Part shown: positions 16,128 through 25,005 of the stretch, piece after piece
How positions within the stretch are numbered: position 1 is the first letter of the stretch
How the letters are laid out: the number at the start of each line of letters is the position of its first letter
From: Dorea sp.
Lineage (GTDB): Bacteria > Bacillota > Clostridia > Lachnospirales > Lachnospiraceae
NCBI GenBank assembly: GCA_022769185.1
Contig: JALEKG010000117.1
Coordinates: 1 to 41,939 of the forward strand
Reading direction: 5' to 3'
Length of the DNA stretch: 41,939 bases
Notes under the pieces: generated by a model
What the model was told of the DNA's origin: nothing
What the model saw: the letters and a program-made list of their open reading frames with translations, nothing else
Databases searched by the model: none
Made by a program: the position numbers and the translations under genes

Positions 16128-17597
16128 ATGGATATTATGAGCTTAACAGCCGTAGAGCTGGGAAAGAAAATCAAAGCAAAAGAGATATCTGTAATGGATG
16201 CCGTGAAAGCCTCTATTGAACAGATCGAACGAGTAGAAAAAGATGTGCACAGCTTTGTGACGATTGATAAAGAGGGTGCAATGAAGCGTGCAGAAGAAGT
16301 GCAGAAGCTGATTGATGACGGAACTCTGACAGGACCTCTGGCAGGTGTTCCTGTGGCAATCAAAGATAATATGTGTACGAAAGATATGCTGACGACCTGC
16401 AGTTCTAAGATATTAGGAAATTTCAGACCGACATTTACGGCAGAGGCTGTTCTGAATCTGGAAAAAGCAGGAGCAGTGATTATCGGAAAGACGAACATGG
16501 ATGAATTTGCCATGGGAAGTACTACAGAAACTTCTTATTTTGGAGCAACAAAGAATCCATGGAATCTGGAACATGTTCCAGGGGGATCTTCCGGCGGATC
16601 CTGCGCTGCAGTTGCAGCAGAGGAATGTCCGTATGCACTTGGGTCTGATACTGGAGGATCGATTCGTCAGCCAAGTTCCTTCTGTGGAGTGGTAGGAATC
16701 AAGCCGACATACGGAACGGTATCCCGTTATGGACTGGTCGCTTATGGCTCTTCTCTGGATCAGATCGGGCCGATCGCAAAGGATGTTACAGACTGTGCGA
16801 CCATTCTGGAGACGATTGCATCTTACGACGCGAAAGACAGCACCTCCATTGCACGAGAAAAATATGATTTTGCCAGTGCACTGGTGGATGATGTCAAAGG
16901 GATGAAGATTGGAATTCCGAGAAGTTATTTTGGAGACGGACTGGATGCGGAAGTGAAGGAAAATATTCTGCATGCAGTAAAAGTATTGGAAGAAAAGGGT
17001 GCGATTGTCGAAGAGTTTGATCTGGATCTGGTGAAATATGCGATCCCGGCATATTATGTAATTGCATCTGCGGAAGCAAGTTCCAATCTGGCTCGTTTTG
17101 ACGGTGTGAAATATGGCTATCGTACGGAGGAATATGAAGGCCTTCATAATATGTATAAAAAGACTCGTTCGGAAGGATTTGGGCCAGAGGTAAAACGCAG
17201 AATTATGCTGGGTTCCTTCGTACTGAGTTCCGGATACTATGATGCATATTATCTGAAAGCACTTCGTACCAAGGCATTAATTAAGAAAGAATTTGATCAG
17301 GCATTTGAAAAATATGATGTGATCGTTGCTCCGGCATCACCGACAACGGCGCCGGAGATCGGCAAGAGCCTTAGTGATCCAATCAAAATGTACCTTGGAG
17401 ACATTTATACGATTTCCGTAAATCTTGCAGGACTTCCTGGAATTACGATCCCGGTTGGAAAGGATTCTAAAGGACTTCCAGTGGGAATGCAGCTGATTGG
17501 TAACTGCTTTGAGGAAAATAAGATCATCCGCGCAGCCTATACATTTGAGCAGACAAAAATGTATGAAAGACCAGAGATAGCAAAGGAGGCAAGATAA
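16128..17597 (+). CDS. gatA: Asp-tRNA(Asn)/Glu-tRNA(Gln) amidotransferase subunit A
   Basis: Amidase-signature glutaminase subunit of GatCAB, 489 residues, normal length. It hydrolyses glutamine and passes ammonia to GatB. The Ser-cis-Ser-Lys triad is intact: Lys79 in VPVAIKDN, Ser154 in PGGSSGGSCAA and the nucleophile Ser178 in SDTGGSIRQP. The ATG follows AGGAGG and lies two bases from no other plausible start. It is followed by gatB after only two bases, so the subunits are translationally coupled. Nothing is missing or unusual. Confidence 0.97.
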   Translation: MDIMSLTAVELGKKIKAKEISVMDAVKASIEQIERVEKDVHSFVTIDKEGAMKRAEEVQKLIDDGTLTGPLAGVPVAIKDNMCTKDMLTTCSSKILGNFRPTFTAEAVLNLEKAGAVIIGKTNMDEFAMGSTTETSYFGATKNPWNLEHVPGGSSGGSCAAVAAEECPYALGSDTGGSIRQPSSFCGVVGIKPTYGTVSRYGLVAYGSSLDQIGPIAKDVTDCATILETIASYDAKDSTSIAREKYDFASALVDDVKGMKIGIPRSYFGDGLDAEVKENILHAVKVLEEKGAIVEEFDLDLVKYAIPAYYVIASAEASSNLARFDGVKYGYRTEEYEGLHNMYKKTRSEGFGPEVKRRIMLGSFVLSSGYYDAYYLKALRTKALIKKEFDQAFEKYDVIVAPASPTTAPEIGKSLSDPIKMYLGDIYTISVNLAGLPGITIPVGKDSKGLPVGMQLIGNCFEENKIIRAAYTFEQTKMYERPEIAKEAR

Positions 17598-17599
17598 TC

Positions 17600-19036
17600 A
17601 TGGCAAAACAATATGAAACCGTTATCGGACTGGAAGTCCATGTGGAACTTGCAACCAAGACCAAGATTTTCTGTTCCTGCAGCACCGAATTCGGAGGTAC
17701 GCCAAATACACATACCTGTCCGGTTTGTACCGGGATGCCGGGATCTTTACCGGTATTAAATAAGCAGGTCGTAGAATATGCGATGGCAATTGGGCTTGCA
17801 ACAAATTGTGAGATTACAAGAGTATGTAAATTCGACCGAAAAAATTATTTCTATCCGGATAACCCGCAGAACTATCAGATCTCTCAGCTGTATCTTCCGA
17901 TTGCGAGAAATGGTTATGTAGAGATCGAAGTCGGAAATACGAAAAAGAAAGTCCGGATCCATGAGATGCATATGGAAGAAGATGCAGGAAAATTGATCCA
18001 TGATGAATGGGATGATACTTCTCTGGTAGATTATAATCGAAGTGGTGTGCCGCTGGTTGAGATCGTGTCTGAACCGGATATGCGTTCTGCGGATGAAGTC
18101 ATTGCCTATCTGGAAAAACTGCGTACGATCATTCAGTATCTGGGAGCTTCGGACTGTAAATTACAGGAAGGATCTATGAGAGCAGATGTCAACTTATCTG
18201 TAAGAGAAGTGGGAACGGATGCTTTTGGAACCAGAACAGAGATGAAGAACCTGAACTCATTTAAGGCAATCGCCAGAGCCATCGAAGGAGAACGTGAGCG
18301 TCAGATCGAACTTCTGGAAGAGGGTAAGGCAGTCATTCAGGAGACCAGGAGATGGGATGACAATAAAGAATCATCGCATGCTATGCGTTCCAAAGAGGAT
18401 GCGCAGGATTACCGTTACTTTCCGGAACCAGATCTTGTTCCAATCGTGATCGGTGATGAATGGATTGAAAAGATCCGTTCGAGACAGCCGGAATTCCGTG
18501 ATGAAAAGCTGGAGCGTTATAAGAAAGAATTTGATATTCCACAGTATGATGCAGAGATCCTTACAGAATCGAAGCATATGGCAGATCTTTTTGAAAAGAC
18601 AACTGCAATTTGTGGAAAACCGAAGAAAGTATCCAATTGGCTGATGGTAGAAACGATGCGTCTTCTGAAAGAGCATGGTATGGAGGCGGAAGATATCCGG
18701 TTCTCTCCGGAAAATCTTGCAAAGCTGATTGCACTTACAGAAGCTGGAACCATTAACAGTTCTGTAGCAAAGGAAGTCTTTGAACAAATCTTTGAGACAG
18801 ATGTGGATCCGGATCAGTATGTAGAAGAGCATGGTCTTAAGACGGTCAATGATGAAGGGGCACTGGAAGAAGTGCTTATGAAGGTCATAGCGGATCATCC
18901 GCAGGCTGTGGCTGATTACAAAGGCGGAAAAGAAAAAGCACTGGGTGCGTTGGTAGGACAGACAATGAAGGCCATGAAGGGTAAGGCGAATCCAGGTATG
19001 GTGAATCAGAAATTAAGAGAGATGTTAAAAGATTAA
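17600..19036 (+). CDS. gatB: Asp-tRNA(Asn)/Glu-tRNA(Gln) amidotransferase subunit B
   Basis: tRNA-binding and kinase subunit of GatCAB, 478 residues, the usual length. It opens with ETVIGLEVHVELATKTKIFC, and the metal/zinc-site cysteines are visible in FCSCSTEFGG and HTCPVCTGMPG. The catalytic cradle includes DYNRSGVPLVEIVSEPD and GSMRADVNLSVR, and the YqeY-like C-terminal tail ends with VGQTMKAMKGKANPGMVNQK. It activates the side-chain carboxylate of mis-acylated Asp- or Glu-tRNA with ATP and amidates it. It is the last gene of the T-box operon. No strong terminator follows; only a weak ATTCGT/ACGAAT hairpin without a T-run near 19056-19075. Confidence 0.97.
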   Translation: MAKQYETVIGLEVHVELATKTKIFCSCSTEFGGTPNTHTCPVCTGMPGSLPVLNKQVVEYAMAIGLATNCEITRVCKFDRKNYFYPDNPQNYQISQLYLPIARNGYVEIEVGNTKKKVRIHEMHMEEDAGKLIHDEWDDTSLVDYNRSGVPLVEIVSEPDMRSADEVIAYLEKLRTIIQYLGASDCKLQEGSMRADVNLSVREVGTDAFGTRTEMKNLNSFKAIARAIEGERERQIELLEEGKAVIQETRRWDDNKESSHAMRSKEDAQDYRYFPEPDLVPIVIGDEWIEKIRSRQPEFRDEKLERYKKEFDIPQYDAEILTESKHMADLFEKTTAICGKPKKVSNWLMVETMRLLKEHGMEAEDIRFSPENLAKLIALTEAGTINSSVAKEVFEQIFETDVDPDQYVEEHGLKTVNDEGALEEVLMKVIADHPQAVADYKGGKEKALGALVGQTMKAMKGKANPGMVNQKLREMLKD

Positions 19037-19083
19037 GCTGCAAATGAAAAAAGAGATTCGTGCAGGAAAACGAATGGGATGAC

Positions 19084-19113
19084 TGGACATGCAGTGGAAG
19101 ATTATGATAAAAT
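19084..19113 (+). promoter_or_regulatory. Possible promoter of the PurF-like gene
   Basis: TGGACA (19084-19089), an 18-base spacer and TAAAAT (19108-19113), about 90 bases before the start codon. Each box has one mismatch to consensus. Confidence 0.4.
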
Positions 19114-19202
19114 TTATAGATGTCAGGGATAGAATTTTATTCCTTACATCTTGAATGTATGTAAACCATAAATAAACATAGAAAGAAAAAAGGAGATGTC
19201 AT

Positions 19203-20615
19203 ATGGGAGGCTTTTTTGGTGTAGCATCGAAAGAAGATTGTGTACTGGAACTTTTTTATGGAGTGGATTATCACTCACATCTGGGAACCAGACGAGGAGG
19301 AATGGCTACGTACGGGGAAGGGGGATTTAACCGTGCGATTCATAATATTGAGAATTCACCGTTCCGTACAAAGTTTGACCGGGATGTCGGAGAAATGAAA
19401 GGAAATATCGGTATCGGATGTATTTCTGATTTTGAACCACAGCCACTTCTGATCCGCTCTAAGCTTGGTAGCTTTGCAATTACGACTGTCGGAAAGGTAA
19501 ATAATTATGATGAATTGTTAGAGCAACTGTATGACAGTGCAAATTCCCATTTCCAGGAGATGACGAACGGGCAGATTAATATTACGGAGTTAATAGCGGC
19601 ATTGATCTGCGAGAAAGATACGATTTTGGATGGAATCAAATATGTACAGGAGCTGGTAGATGGTTCTATGACGATGCTGGTGATGACAAGTGAAGGAATC
19701 TATGCGTCCAGAGACCGTTATGGAAGAACTCCTCTTGTGATTGGCCGTAAGGAGAATGCCTATTGTGTTTCTTTTGAAAGTCATGCGTATATTAATCTGG
19801 GTTACGTAGATTACAAGGAACTGGGTCCTGCTGAGATAGTATTTGTTACACCGGAAGGTGTTGAGACACTGAGTGGACCGCAGGAAGAGATGAAGATCTG
19901 TTCCTTCTTATGGGTATATTATGGATATCCGACTTCTTCCTATGAGGGAGTTAATGTAGAAGAGATGCGTTACAGATGCGGAAGTATGCTGGCAAAAAGA
20001 GATGGAGATTCCGTACATCCGGATATTGTTGCCGGAGTTCCGGATTCCGGAATTGCGCATGCGATTGGGTATGCGAATGAATCTGGAATTCCATATGCAA
20101 GACCATTTATTAAATATACACCGACCTGGCCGCGTTCCTTTATGCCGACCAACCAGAATCAGAGAAATCTGATTGCCCGCATGAAATTGATCCCGGTACA
20201 TGCACTGATTGAAAATAAAAAATTACTTCTGATCGATGATTCTATTGTACGTGGAACACAGCTCCGGGAGACGACAGAATTCCTGTATCAGAGCGGTGCA
20301 AAGGAAGTTCATGTCCGTCCGGCATGTCCGCCATTATTATATGGATGTAAATATCTGAACTTTTCACGTTCGAAATCAGAGATGGAACTGATCGCCAGGC
20401 AGATGATTAAGAAGCGGGAAGGCGACGATGTATCAAAAGAAGTACTGGAGGAGTATTCTAATCCGTGCAGCTGCAAATATGCACAGATGATCGAAGACAT
20501 CCGCAAGCAGCAGAACTTCACAACACTGAGATATCACAGACTGGATGATCTGCTGGCATCCATTGGAATCGAACCATGTAAAGTATGTACATACTGTTTC
20601 AATGGAAAAGAATAA
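19203..20615 (+). CDS. PurF-like phosphoribosyltransferase without a glutaminase nucleophile
   Basis: A 470-residue relative of amidophosphoribosyltransferase (PurF), the enzyme that makes phosphoribosylamine from PRPP and glutamine. The phosphoribosyltransferase half is well kept: IVAGVPDSGIAHAIGYANES and the PRPP loop LLLIDDSIVRGTQ. Cysteines in NPCSCKYA and the C-terminal CKVCTYC could hold the iron-sulfur cluster found in Gram-positive PurF. The glutaminase half is altered: mature PurF starts with Cys, but here the chain begins MGGFFGVAS with Gly at that place; the HNGN motif is replaced by GKVNNYDE and the SDTE motif by NGQINITE. It should not hydrolyse glutamine. The ATG follows AAAGGAG. 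No purine genes are adjacent; its reaction is unknown. Confidence 0.85.
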   Translation: MGGFFGVASKEDCVLELFYGVDYHSHLGTRRGGMATYGEGGFNRAIHNIENSPFRTKFDRDVGEMKGNIGIGCISDFEPQPLLIRSKLGSFAITTVGKVNNYDELLEQLYDSANSHFQEMTNGQINITELIAALICEKDTILDGIKYVQELVDGSMTMLVMTSEGIYASRDRYGRTPLVIGRKENAYCVSFESHAYINLGYVDYKELGPAEIVFVTPEGVETLSGPQEEMKICSFLWVYYGYPTSSYEGVNVEEMRYRCGSMLAKRDGDSVHPDIVAGVPDSGIAHAIGYANESGIPYARPFIKYTPTWPRSFMPTNQNQRNLIARMKLIPVHALIENKKLLLIDDSIVRGTQLRETTEFLYQSGAKEVHVRPACPPLLYGCKYLNFSRSKSEMELIARQMIKKREGDDVSKEVLEEYSNPCSCKYAQMIEDIRKQQNFTTLRYHRLDDLLASIGIEPCKVCTYCFNGKE

Positions 20616-20640
20616 ATGACAATTAAAGTATCGTAATGGG

Positions 20641-20684
20641 ACGCAAGAAACGGCAGAGAGAATTCTTTCTGCCGTTTCTTGCGT
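20641..20684 (+). terminator. Long hairpin terminator after the PurF-like gene
   Basis: A perfect 17-bp stem, ACGCAAGAAACGGCAGA (20641-20657) with its complement at 20668-20684; the ten-base loop can pair further. The T-tract after it is weak (CTATTAATTT), so termination may be incomplete or the hairpin may protect the 3' end. Confidence 0.7.
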
Positions 20685-20737
20685 CTATTAATTTAGAATT
20701 ATTTAATGATTCCATTTTTTTCATATGCTGTTATGCG

Positions 20738-20774
20738 TGATATAATAGAAATATATAATGATAAAATGCATTTT
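20738..20774 (+). promoter_or_regulatory. Extended -10 promoter and AT-rich palindrome before the exporter genes
   Basis: TGATATAAT (20738-20746) is a perfect extended -10 box; the -35 region (TTTTCA, 20718-20723) is weak. A perfect 12-bp palindrome AAAATGCATTTT (20763-20774) lies just downstream of the expected transcription start and just before the ribosome site, a place suited to a repressor operator. Confidence 0.5.
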
Positions 20775-20789
20775 CGAAAGGAGCAGATG

Positions 20790-21494
20790 ATGAGTGAATT
20801 TGTTACCCTGGAGGGTGTGAAAAAGATATACAGAATGGGTGAAGTGGAGATTATGGCGGCGGCCGGAATTGATTTTGAGATTCAGAAGGGGGAATTCGCC
20901 GTGGTGGTTGGTCCCAGTGGTGCCGGGAAGACGACGGCCCTGAATATTCTGGGAGGTATGGACACGGCAACGGAAGGTAAGGTATTGGTAGATGGCCGGG
21001 ATATTGCGAAATTTTCCCAGAGACAGCTGACGGCCTACCGGAGAGATGATATTGGATTCGTTTTTCAGTTCTATAATCTGATTCCGAATCTGACCGCACT
21101 GGAAAATGTGGAGCTTGCGCTTCAGATCTGTAAGAATCCGATGGATGCAGGGCAGGTTCTGGAAGAGGTAGGACTTGGCGAACGTCTGAATAATTTTCCA
21201 GCCCAGCTGTCAGGAGGCGAACAGCAGAGAGTTTCTATTGCCAGGGCGCTGGCAAAGAACCCAAAGCTTTTATTGTGTGATGAGCCGACAGGAGCTCTGG
21301 ATTATAATACGGGAAAATCCATTCTAAAGATTTTACAGGATACCTGCAGAGAGAAAGGGATGACGGTAATTCTGATCACACATAACTCAGCAATCGCACC
21401 TATGGCGGACCGGGTTATTAAGATTAAGAATGGAAGAGTTTCTCAGATTCTTAGAAATGAGCATCCGGTTTCGGTTGATTTGATTGAGTGGTAG
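20790..21494 (+). CDS. ABC transporter ATP-binding protein, MacB/LolD/FtsE type
   Basis: A 234-residue ATPase with Walker [11 protein letters not shown]-loop in [20 protein letters not shown], signature [15 protein letters not shown] and Walker B with [13 protein letters not shown], the pattern of the MacB/LolD/FtsE group whose partners are FtsX-like permeases. Two ATG codons lie in tandem at 20787 and 20790; the second is chosen because it is six bases from GGAG, the first only three. The longer open frame upstream runs through the promoter. The partner permease gene starts nine bases after the stop. Confidence 0.92.
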   Translation: MSEFVTLEGVKKIYRMGEVEIMAAAGIDFEIQKGEFAVVVGPSGAGKTTALNILGGMDTATEGKVLVDGRDIAKFSQRQLTAYRRDDIGFVFQFYNLIPNLTALENVELALQICKNPMDAGQVLEEVGLGERLNNFPAQLSGGEQQRVSIARALAKNPKLLLCDEPTGALDYNTGKSILKILQDTCREKGMTVILITHNSAIAPMADRVIKIKNGRVSQILRNEHPVSVDLIEW

Positions 21495-21503
21495 GAACGA
21501 ACT

Positions 21504-24500
21504 ATGAAGAAAAAAGCAACACGCAAAGATTTCTTTATAGAAATTAGGAAGAGTCCGGGACGTTTTCTATCGATTTTTTTTATCGTCGCTCTTGGAGTGG
21601 CATTCTTTTCGGGAATCCGTTCGTCAGAACCATCCATGCGGATTACAGGAGATGCATATTTTGATGGAGATCAGCTGATGGATATCAAGGCTCTTAGTAC
21701 TTTTGGAGTGACGGAAGATGACATCTGTGCAATGGAAGAGGTAGAAGGAGTGGCAGATGCGGAAGGTGCGTATAGTGCAGATTTTTTGTATACCATCGAT
21801 GATGAGCAGTCCGTGCTTCATGTGATGTCACTGCAGGAACGGATGAATCAGATCTCGGTCAGTGAAGGACGGCTTCCAGAAAGAGTCGGGGAATGTCTGG
21901 CAGATGATGAGACAGATTACCAGATTGGAGATGTGATCACACCGGAGAGCGGTACGGACGCACTGGTAACGGATACGCTTAAGACGGATGAATTGAAAGT
22001 AGTAGGAAGAGGAAGCAGTCCGTGCTATATTTCTTATAACAGAGGAAGTACTACGATCGGGAGTGGTAATATCAGTGCGTTTCTGGTGGTGCCGGAAGAA
22101 ACCTTTGATCTGGACGTCTATACAGAGGTTTATATACAGGTAGAAGGTGCCAAAGAACTACTTGCTTTCTCCGATGAATACGAAGACCGCATAGAAGAGG
22201 TCATGGAGAATATCGAGGCAATTACGGATGAACGGGCAGCAGTACGCAGACAGGAAATTGTGGATGCGGCAAATGAGGAGCTTGCGGATGCCAGACAGGA
22301 ACTGGAGGACGGAAAAGCAGAATCCGAAGCAAAATTAAGTGATGCGGCCAAAGAACTGGAAGATGCCGAAAAACAGCTGAACGATGCAAAGCAGAAAATC
22401 AGTGATGGAAGAAAAAAGATCGCGGATGCAAAAGCTTCATTAGCTGCAAAGCAGCAGGAGCTCGATTCTGCAAGGACGCAATACCGGGCAGGTGTACAAA
22501 AACTTTCGGATGGGCGTGCGGCTTATGAAGAAGGACGGGCGCAATTCGAATCGGGAAAAGCACAGGCAGAATCCCGGATTCAGGAAGGAGAAACCAGACT
22601 GAAAGTGATGCGCCAGAGCTTGGATGCTGCATGGGTAGAATATGAGCAATTGCTTGTACAGATCCAGAATATGGAAGAGATGAAACCGGATTCTGAGAAT
22701 CCGGAAGATCCGGAATATCTGGAATGGGAAACGAACTATCAGATGTTGACGGCTCAGGCAGAACAGACGAAAGAAGCTTTGGATGTGCAGGAACAGGTGT
22801 ATGTAGGGCAGTCGGCAAGTCTCGAAGCGGCCAGACAGCAGCTGGCTCAGACACAGCAGATGCTGGAGAGCACAAAAGCACAGCTGGATGCAAGCGAGAG
22901 AGAACTCGCACAGGCGGATCAGCAGCTTGTGGAAGGACAGTCACAGATACAGTCCGGCTGGCAGGAAATTGAAAAAAGTGAGCAGGAGATTTTAGACGGA
23001 GAAGCTGAAATTGCGGCGAATGAAGTAAAGCTTGCGGATGCCAGAAAAGAATATGAAGAAGGGAAAAAAGAGGCAGAAGAAGAAATCGCAGACGGAGAAC
23101 AGAAGATTTTGGATGCGGAAGAAGAAATTGCCAAAATTGAAACTCCAAAATGGTATGTCTATGACAGGAGTACTCTGGTGGAATATACTGGTATGGGAGA
23201 CAACGCAGAGCGGCTAGGCGCGATCGGAAGAGTGTTTCCTGTGATTTTCTTTCTGGTTGCGGCGCTGATCAGTCTGACCAGTATGACTCGTATGGTGGAA
23301 GAACAGAGAATTTCTATCGGAACGATGAAAGCACTGGGGTATGATAAATCGGTGATTGCGGCGAAGTATCTGGGATACGCACTGCTTGCAACGATAGGAG
23401 GAAGTGTTTTTGGAGTACTGGTTGGTGAGAAATTGCTGCCATTTATCATTATTTATGCTTATGAGATCCTTTACAGGCATATCCCGAAGATTTTGGTGCC
23501 TTATAACTGGACGTATGCGGCAATGGCTTCTTTTGCGGCTGTTGCATGTACGACAATCGCAACATTATTTGCATGTTACCGGGAGCTTGGGTCCCAACCC
23601 GCGGTATTGATGCGTCCTCCGACACCAAAGAATGGAAAGCGAGTATTTCTGGAGCGGATCAGATTCATCTGGGGACACTTGAATTTTACCTGGAAATCAA
23701 CGGTACGCAATCTGGTACGTTATAAGAAGCGGTTTTTTATGACGATATTCGGGATTAGTGGATGTATGGCACTGATGCTGGTTGGATTTGGTCTGAGAGA
23801 TTCGATCTATGAGATTGCAGAGCTTCAATATGCAGATATCCAGGTGTATGATGGAAGTATCTATCTGCAGGAGAATCTGACGGAAGATGAAAAAGAGAAT
23901 CTGCAGCAGTATCTGAATCAGGATGATGATCTGGAACGCTTCATGGATGCAGATATGAAGAAGATCACCCTTGTGAGTGGAAAAAAAGAGAGGGTCGCAT
24001 ATCAGTGCGTCTTAAGTTCCAGTGAAGATGCAGAGGATTATGTGCATTTCCGTGACCGTAAGACAAAAAAAGTATATCATCTGTCGGATGATGGGGTGAT
24101 CATCAGTGAAAAGACTGCGAAACTTCTGGATGCAGAAGTCGGAGATATCATCTGTATCAAAGATGAGGAAAAAGGAAATAAAGAGATAAAGATTGAGCAC
24201 ATCTGTGAAAATTATATGAGTCATTACATATATATGACGCCAAAATATTATGAGAAAGTATATGGAGAGAAACCGGAATATAACAGCATACTTTTTGCGA
24301 TGGATGATTCTTATTCGAAAGAAGATATGGAAAAAGCAGGACAGGATATCCTGGCGCGTGAGGAAGTTTTAAGTGTGAGTTATATGCATGATATTGAAAA
24401 GCAGCTGGATGATATGCTCGGAAGCCTGAATCTGGTCATTGTAGTATTGATTATCTCTGCCGGGATGCTTGCATTTGTGGTGCTGTATAACCTGAATACC

Positions 24501-24827
24501 ATTAACATTGCAGAAAGAAAGAGGGAACTTGCTACGTTACGAGTGCTTGGATTTTACAATCCGGAGGTTGCGGGATATGTATACCGGGAAAATATTTTAT
24601 TGATCTTGATCGGTGCAGTTGTCGGGGTAGGGCTTGGAAGAGTTCTGCATCTGTTCATTGTTCAGACAGTGGAAGTGGATGCGGCAATGTTCGGGCGGAA
24701 TATCAATTTTCCAAGCTACATATACAGTTTAGTGTTTACTCTGGCATTTTCCATGATCGTAAATGGAATTATGTATTTCAAGATCAAAAAGATAGATATG
24801 GTGGAGTCACTCAAGAGTATTGAATAG
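21504..24827 (+). CDS. Giant FtsX-like ABC permease with a long extracytoplasmic coiled coil
   Basis: A 1107-residue membrane protein. One helix near residues 20-38 (SIFFIVALGVAFFSGIRSSE) is followed by a MacB-like periplasmic-type domain and then a very long Ala/Glu/Gln/Asp-rich coiled coil from about 235 to 540, carrying repeats of the ELxDGKxExExxLxDAxKEL kind. After it come three membrane helices (FtsX core, about 575-700), a second extracellular domain (about 750-970) and a last set of three helices ending at the C-terminus, where ERKRELATLRVLGFY is a typical FtsX coupling stretch. With the upstream ATPase it forms a complete mechanotransmission-type ABC system, likely acting on envelope substrates or antimicrobial peptides. 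Substrate unknown. Confidence 0.88.
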   Translation: MKKKATRKDFFIEIRKSPGRFLSIFFIVALGVAFFSGIRSSEPSMRITGDAYFDGDQLMDIKALSTFGVTEDDICAMEEVEGVADAEGAYSADFLYTIDDEQSVLHVMSLQERMNQISVSEGRLPERVGECLADDETDYQIGDVITPESGTDALVTDTLKTDELKVVGRGSSPCYISYNRGSTTIGSGNISAFLVVPEETFDLDVYTEVYIQVEGAKELLAFSDEYEDRIEEVMENIEAITDERAAVRRQEIVDAANEELADARQELEDGKAESEAKLSDAAKELEDAEKQLNDAKQKISDGRKKIADAKASLAAKQQELDSARTQYRAGVQKLSDGRAAYEEGRAQFESGKAQAESRIQEGETRLKVMRQSLDAAWVEYEQLLVQIQNMEEMKPDSENPEDPEYLEWETNYQMLTAQAEQTKEALDVQEQVYVGQSASLEAARQQLAQTQQMLESTKAQLDASERELAQADQQLVEGQSQIQSGWQEIEKSEQEILDGEAEIAANEVKLADARKEYEEGKKEAEEEIADGEQKILDAEEEIAKIETPKWYVYDRSTLVEYTGMGDNAERLGAIGRVFPVIFFLVAALISLTSMTRMVEEQRISIGTMKALGYDKSVIAAKYLGYALLATIGGSVFGVLVGEKLLPFIIIYAYEILYRHIPKILVPYNWTYAAMASFAAVACTTIATLFACYRELGSQPAVLMRPPTPKNGKRVFLERIRFIWGHLNFTWKSTVRNLVRYKKRFFMTIFGISGCMALMLVGFGLRDSIYEIAELQYADIQVYDGSIYLQENLTEDEKENLQQYLNQDDDLERFMDADMKKITLVSGKKERVAYQCVLSSSEDAEDYVHFRDRKTKKVYHLSDDGVIISEKTAKLLDAEVGDIICIKDEEKGNKEIKIEHICENYMSHYIYMTPKYYEKVYGEKPEYNSILFAMDDSYSKEDMEKAGQDILAREEVLSVSYMHDIEKQLDDMLGSLNLVIVVLIISAGMLAFVVLYNLNTINIAERKRELATLRVLGFYNPEVAGYVYRENILLILIGAVVGVGLGRVLHLFIVQTVEVDAAMFGRNINFPSYIYSLVFTLAFSMIVNGIMYFKIKKIDMVESLKSIE

Positions 24828-24879
24828 TGCCATCCCTGAGATTATATTTCATAAAAATTTTATAATTTTAACAAATTTG

Positions 24880-24906
24880 TTAGCACTCTTTTTGAAAGAG
24901 TGCTAA
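24880..24906. promoter_or_regulatory. CIRCE operator (HrcA binding site) of htpG
   Basis: TTAGCACTC (24880-24888), a nine-base spacer and GAGTGCTAA (24898-24906): an exact match to the CIRCE inverted repeat bound by the heat-shock repressor HrcA. A further 14-bp palindrome TAACAAATTTGTTA (24869-24882) overlaps its left arm. Confidence 0.96.
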
Positions 24907-24913
24907 TTTCCTA

Positions 24914-24942
24914 TTGACTTTTATTTTTTTCGGTATTATCAT
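24914..24942 (+). promoter_or_regulatory. Promoter of htpG
   Basis: TTGACT (24914-24919), a 17-base spacer and TATCAT (24937-24942). It lies directly downstream of CIRCE. A TATAAT at 24861-24866 could mark a second start that would put CIRCE over the first transcribed bases, but it has no clear -35 box. Confidence 0.65.
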
Positions 24943-25005
24943 ATCTTTTGAACAAAACGAAGACTTTAATGCAAATAAGAAATATAAGAAACAGGAGTGG
25001 TAAAA

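Noticed and set aside
16413-17147. 244-codon open frame on the minus strand inside gatA
   Set aside because: gatA is complete and certain on the plus strand; the antisense product is low in normal composition, with no start signal.
19056-19075. Hairpin ATTCGT/ACGAAT after gatB as a terminator
   Set aside because: Only six base pairs and no T-run follows, so termination is not supported.
19203-20615. Simple annotation as purF
   Set aside because: The N-terminal Cys and two further glutaminase motifs are missing, so the ordinary PurF reaction cannot be assumed.
22399-23148. 249-codon open frame on the minus strand opposite the coiled-coil permease
   Set aside because: It is a shadow of the repetitive Ala/Glu/Gln codons on the other strand; Leu/Pro/Ser-rich, no ribosome site and no family resemblance.
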